From assembly GCA_014529385.2 (NCBI GenBank), contig CM043953.1, positions 110,740,549 to 110,804,548 on the forward strand: a stretch of DNA of 64,000 nucleotides, read 5' to 3'. Below the pieces are notes generated by a model. The model was not told where the DNA came from. It saw nothing but the letters and a program-made list of their open reading frames with translations, and did not search any database. How positions within the stretch are numbered: position 1 is the first letter of the stretch; each line of letters starts with the position of its first letter. Source of the DNA: Adiantum capillus-veneris (Eukaryota; Streptophyta; Polypodiopsida; Polypodiales; Pteridaceae). Shown in pieces: positions 58,484-64,000 of this stretch. Both the position numbers and the translations under genes were made by a program.

Positions 58484-60840
58484 GAAGAGGAAACAGAGTG
58501 ATAACATTAAGTGTTGAATGTATATTAAGAGAGACTTTCAAGAGAGAATCTATATAACTTAAGTGTTATTTAGCCAAAAAATATGCTTGATTATCACTGA
58601 GTTAAGTATGCTTTTGAGTCCATCAAAGAATTGAAGTACCATGAGTTTTCAATATATAACATGTGAATATTCCATAGGGATTTGTGACTTACACGTGAGA
58701 GCAATAGCGGGCTCCATATTTGCTCTCATATTTCCACATAAAAATATCAAAACTGACTGAATTTCAGCCGCACACAAAACTACATAATATTCAACCAATA
58801 AAAATAAATAACCATGTAAAAATATCCCTTTCTTATGCATAACAAAGGGCTTTTACTCTCAAAATCGAGTCGTAGACACGCGCATTCGACAGAGATCCAC
58901 TACAGACAACTTTTGTTACTAGTCAACATGAAGAGGGGTGAAAGTGAATAGGTCACAATTCATGTTTATGGCCCTCATGAGGAGGGACACACCTTCAACG
59001 CAAGCTGTAGGACCCTCACACATATGGGCACCTCTACTCTCAAAACCCCACCCACCACGACGGCGGTAGGAACAAGATCTTCCTTCTTCAAAGATGAAAA
59101 CCCCACCTCATTCATGAAAAGGATCTGCAAAAAATGGAACAAAGCACCCCCCTACTTGCATATGAATTTGGAATTAACTTATATACAAAGTCTTCACTCA
59201 ACCTTATATCCATGTAGTTGTTCCCTACACATATTTACACCTACCACACACCGCTTATGTACACTTTGTACATGCATGTCGTATGTACATGTAAGGCTTT
59301 CAAAAATATCAACTAAAGTTCTTGGGGTGGCCCACATCATCTCTCAAACACACGTCACATATATCCCCCCCCCCCCCCCCGCCCCCCCAACACACAACAA
59401 AACCAAATAAGCCTGTGACACTTTTATGTATTTCAATGCACACACTTCAACTTCTCATCATGGATTTCATTGACATGATCATGAACTCCTGAACACGTTA
59501 ATATTGTTGAGTGATCACACATGAAAATCACATGATCACATTAAATAGTAAGATAGCCCTCTTGGTAACCTGTAAAAACCACTTCTGCTGGTAAACATGT
59601 CCCCATTGGGCTTTTTTATTTTCTCAACGGGCCCGCCAAAAAAATAAAAAAGCTTGGTGGGCCCTTTTGTATATAGTTAAAACTATACTGTCTTTAGCAT
59701 TTTTACTATACAAATCCCTGGGGAGTGTATTGTAACGCCGGGTACAATTATTTCTCCTTGTGAGTTGACCTAAGGTTACAAAGTCATAGGTCCTATTTCT
59801 GGGCTAAGCGTTATTCTTAATATTGTAATCACTTCTTAAAAAATTAAATTCCTTGAACAAAAGCAAAGGTACGATGCCAAACAAATGGAATCTCTTAAAA
59901 GTCATGCTCATTGCGACGAAGCCACTGGTCCATAAAGGGGTTGAAGTTAGTTTTAGAAGATGAGAATATTTAAAATATGAGTCGTTAGTTAAGTGTTAGA
60001 TGCCCTGTACCAGTATTTTGGGTATGTAAAGATCCTTGAAGTCTTGCATTTCACACCGTCAGGTTTTAATTGATGTATATTGTTTGTCACTGCACAATAT
60101 GAGAGCTACAATCCTTAATTAGGTGACAATAGCTTTTATATATTCAATTGAATGTATAAGGGGGCTGCAATCTTTGATTGGGTAACAATAGTCCTCAAGT
60201 GTGTAATTGTATTGAAGATCTATATTTTATAGTTTTGTTTGATCCATAATGTTAGAATAGAGAGTGTATTATGTATTGCAAAAGTGTATTGGTGCATGAG
60301 GTTGAAATCATACATATTGTTACTTTTGTTTGTGTTTTGCAAATGATTATCATCATTCCAATATCTAAGTTAACTATTCTATGTTGCATATGAAAATAAG
60401 TGAAAAAAACCCCTAAACCACTACATATAGACAATAAGGTCTTTTTAAATGTGTCTTATTGACAGTAAATTGCAGAGTACTTAAAAGTAACCATCAAGTC
60501 TGCAATTGCATTGAAAAATTCATAGTTTTGTTTTATGCATAATGTCAGATAGAGAGTGCATTGCAAATCATACAATGTGTAAATTCAATTGGTTTTTTAG
60601 TGAAGTTTTTTGTTTTAGTATATATTAAAAAGTAGAGAATTGTTTTTATAGTTGAATATGAAGTTCTTATGCCGTCCCGGCACAAGTGGTACGAAGTCAA
60701 GAAAGAAGAAAAAGCCACATATGCAACATATTTTCTTACAACATATGTGGTTGATATTAGGAGTGGCAATGTAAATTTTTCTTCATCACAAAAATAGACA
60801 GGGCTCCACACATTAGGGACCATTTTTTGGGTAGCTTTAA
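58484..60840. other. Gene-free DNA
   Basis: No supported gene. It includes a C-rich run (about 59369-59388). A 128-codon frame at 59024-59410 ends in low-complexity proline codons and is not called. Confidence 0.45.
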
Positions 60841-62400
60841 AAACAGTTGTCGCAAATGTAATCATCCTTAGGCACCTACATTTGCAAAGCGTTTGAGAGA
60901 AGAGATCACAAAGAAGGATGGCAAGAAACATAGGGTAGAGGAATTTGTTATGGATGCATGCCAAGAGAAGCTAGAGCCAACTATCAATCATAATAATCTT
61001 GTGGTGACACCAACCAACACTACACAACAATTTGTACAAGGAGATACAATACCAAACAATGTTACTTCTAAACGCAATGAGGTTGGGCTTGGGAAAATGA
61101 GACAAAGATCATTGCATCAAAGGTTTCAAACGTAGACGCTGGAAGAGGCACAAAATGCACTTGCAAAAGATTCTTTTTTGCTAGGAGTGCATTAGTCATG
61201 GTTGACAGCCATCATTGAAAGCATGCATGGAAGAAAATCGATGAGTACGGTCCAAGATTTTCACTCGCTTTGTATCACACGATACGGAATGATCTCTTGG
61301 ACAAATCTTATATCGAAGTAAACGAGCGTGTTTCCAAAAAAATTCTTGGAATATATCACATTCACGATACACAATTGTCAGTGAAATGGTTGGTCAAATA
61401 TTTAGAGAAGACAACCGATCAATGTTATGCTGGTTTTTTCAAGGAGAGAGACATTCATAAAAGCTATCGATAATTTTGGTGCTATTAAAAGTGGCAAATA
61501 TATTACTGAGGTCTTGATTAATGTAATTAAAGAAATTGGCACTGAACATATTATTCAAGTAGTCATGGATAATGCAAAAAACTATAAAAATACTCATAAC
61601 ACAATTAAAAAAAACTTTACACATTCACGTGAATAGATGCAATACATAGAGTTTGAACTTGGTGCTAAAAGATTGGTATAGTAGTGAAGAAACTACATGG
61701 CACCAAAATAATTGATGTAGCATGGAAAGTTGTGAAATTCATCCTGAAACGACAAAGATTTTGTAGATGATGCACATATTAGTTATGTCGAAATTGCCTG
61801 CTGATGCTCGGTTTTTCATGCACTATAACACATTGGAATCACTCCTACACAATAAGTGCAATGTGATTGATACGTTCATGAGAATGACATTTGAAGAATG
61901 GTAGCTTGACCAATCTGCACGAAAAAAAAAGATAAAATTAGGACTTTATGTGGATCCATAAATAAGCATGCTTGGTGGAGGAGTGTAATGGATGCATACC
62001 ACGTAGTGATGTCCGTTATGTTTTTGATTTGCAAGTTTAACCAGAAGGCAACAAATCTGGGCGAAGTGTGGATGACTTGGTGGATAGTCCAACAAAGTTT
62101 CAAAAATCTTGAGGAGTAAAAAAGTATGTAGTAGAGAAGGAGTGGCGAATACCATCATCTACAAAACAACGGAAATTTTTTTCTAAGTAATTTCATGCAA
62201 GGTGGAAGAGTACTCATAGTCCACTCCATAGTGTGGCTTACATGCTGGACCTTGAGTATTGGACTTTAGACTTGATGTCAATGTAGAGGTGGTCAACGAT
62301 TTCTATCAGGTAGTCAATATGCTCTACTCCAATGTTCAAGATCGTATTAATTGCATCAAAGATATAAATGCATTCAAGAAGGAACTTTTGTAAACAAATT
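60841..62400 (+). pseudogene. Decayed hAT-type transposase with DUF659 region
   Basis: Pieces in several frames. About 60880-61135 gives a basic N-terminal stretch (RLREEITKKDGKKHRVEEF). About 61255-61470 gives YHTIRNDLLDKSYIEVNE. About 61427-61636 gives FIKAIDNFGAIKSGKYITE and EHIIQVVMDNAKNYKNT, the DUF659 block typical of plant hAT-like transposases (usually F-KS-DAS ... VVQVVTDNA-NY). It is followed after a frame change by SLNLVLKDW, matching the usual CAAHCLDLMLKDI. Later pieces are too broken to assign. A preceding BED finger was not confirmed and no terminal repeats were found. Confidence 0.6.
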
Positions 62401-64000
62401 TGTCCAATCAATGGCAAAAGAGAAACCTACATGGAAGACTCTACGTCCTCTTGCAATGAAAGTTTTGGTGCAATGAGCTCTGAGAGAAATTGGAGTATGT
62501 ACAAGTATGTTCATATATAGCACAATCCGCAACAGATTATTAGTAGACAGAACAATTAGTTTACATGTTCTGCAGTGAAAAGATGTTGCATCATATCGAA
62601 AGTCCTAGCTGCAAAATACAACACACAATCTACATTGTGTAGCAAATGGCCAAAAACTTCCAATCAGATTCTCTTGACGTTTTCCTTGATTTCTTGGTGC
62701 TGGCACTTCCAAACTTTCCACTGACCTTTCTTGATCTCTATGTCTTCACACATGGCCATATTGTTTTAATCATATCCATCGTCACTTCTTTGATGATGTC
62801 TTTCCATTGCGTGAGTCCTACCAAACATCGAGCGAGATTTTGCGAGCAGACCAAGATCCATAGATTAATGAGAGTACTTTGGTTTAGATGCCAAGTACTT
62901 TGTTTCTTAATATTTTTTGATACTTACATATTTGATGATTTCTTTTGTGTCAACTTTTCCTCTGTCTTAAATGGTTAAGCGTATCATTCATCTACTCACA
63001 CCCTATTTATTATGTATGTATATGGTAAGACTTCAATTGTCAAGTACATAACTTACATACTTACATATTGTTTGATACTTACGTATTTGATGATTTTATG
63101 TTATGCCATTATTTCCTCCGCTTTAAAAGGTTAAGCGTATTATATAAATATAGACATTTATACTTTTGAGGTGGACCACCCTGGACACTACTTTGCAAAA
63201 GTGTTCAAGTCTTTCTATTTCTTAAATCTTGCAACGCTGACACTATATATATTTTTCATTTGTGGATCTTGAGCCTCTAATTTTTCTCCTCCTTTGCAAT
63301 TTTAGGGTTCTAGCCCTTAATTTACCAACTCAAGCAATTGACTTGTGCCCCTTATTCCTAATAACCGTTTTAGGAACTTGTTTCATGCTCCCGTAAGCCC
63401 TTATCGCATGATGCAAAAATATGAGAAAATTGTGAACGAGCATCAATAAACATTGTTTTGCATCCCATTGGCACACCGTTCAATGCACATGAAGTATAAG
63501 CTTGAGTTGCCAAGAACGCCATAGCTCCTTAGGAATGTGGGCATGTGTGGAGGGACTTCTTCTTCAAACAATAGGGTTCGTTGTCCACACAATGAAGCTC
63601 TTGTGTTGTCATTGCACTCTCAAGAAAACAATCAAAATTTAGTCATGCACGAGCAATGTACACATTATTGCTTGGTAATGTATTACTCTCTAGTGAGCAT
63701 GGAAAATCTAGTTATGTTTTATTTAGTTATAGTTTTTGAATTTATTTTTAAAATAGAGATTATAAATTGGAGTTTGTCACAAAATGCACATGAGAATATC
63801 TCTCTAGGAGACCAGGTTGGCACGAGCTGATATCTATACATATTTAAAACATATTTAAAGGAAGGGGGGAGAGAGAGAAGGAGAAGAAGAAGAAGAGAGA
63901 GAACGACAAAAGAAATCTCAAGAGGCCTCAAAGATCTATCTATCTCATGAGCAGCTCATATCCATATCACTCACAAAGGACTTCAATAACTATTTATAGC
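62401..64000. other. Gene-free DNA at the window end
   Basis: No gene supported. A GA/AAG-rich stretch lies at about 63864-63903. Confidence 0.45.

Overview
The window reads as nuclear DNA of a land plant with a large, repeat-rich genome. The evidence is nested LTR retrotransposons, long (GA)n/(CT)n, (GT)n and poly(C) tracts, and one spliced plant-specific transcription-factor gene. The gene belongs to the NIGT1/HRS1/HHO group of GARP proteins, found only in plants. It is unusually long (about 695 residues) and its GARP domain ends in KFRLHMRRP rather than the usual KYRLHTRRP. With the style of the retroelements this makes me lean towards a fern or other non-flowering vascular plant, but that is inference. 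No rRNA or tRNA gene and no CRISPR array was seen.

Layout. (1) 1-11057: a Ty3 element of the Tat lineage on the minus strand, with two RNase H domains. Its left LTR is cut by the window start; gag and pro-pol are almost intact. (2) 11514-21461: a second, complete but heavily mutated Tat-type element on the plus strand with a perfect GCAGT target duplication. Elements 1 and 2 share an unusual primer-binding site and a family of small reading frames between that site and gag. (3) 21882-37478: a Ty1/copia element on the plus strand with 192-bp LTRs. It is split between integrase and reverse transcriptase by (4) 25661-35712, a 10-kb LTR element with no recognisable pol. Element 4 carries an array of 24-bp palindromes in its leader and a long gag/protease-like frame. 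(5) 37690-40309: a decayed chromovirus-like Ty3 remnant, minus strand. (6) 41007-46167: a decayed Ty1/copia element, minus strand, followed at 46818-47053 by the 5' end of a related older copy.

(7) 48537-54214, minus strand: the only host gene I can support, a five-exon NIGT1/HHO repressor gene. Introns split the GARP domain after GGCQ and after SHLQ. Intron 3 holds a MITE-like element; intron 4 holds an unidentified broken coding fragment and tandem repeats. The promoter side (54281-55663) has a TATA box and a cluster of GA/CT tracts. (8) 55664-64000 is sparse: a copia 3' end (57605-57925), a short secreted-peptide-like frame inside a tandem duplication (58244-58483), and a decayed hAT/DUF659 transposase (60841-62400).

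The most unusual material is in the retroelements: the palindrome array and pol-less polyprotein of element 4, and the conserved leader frames of the two Tat elements, which recall the extra ORF1 known from Ogre elements.
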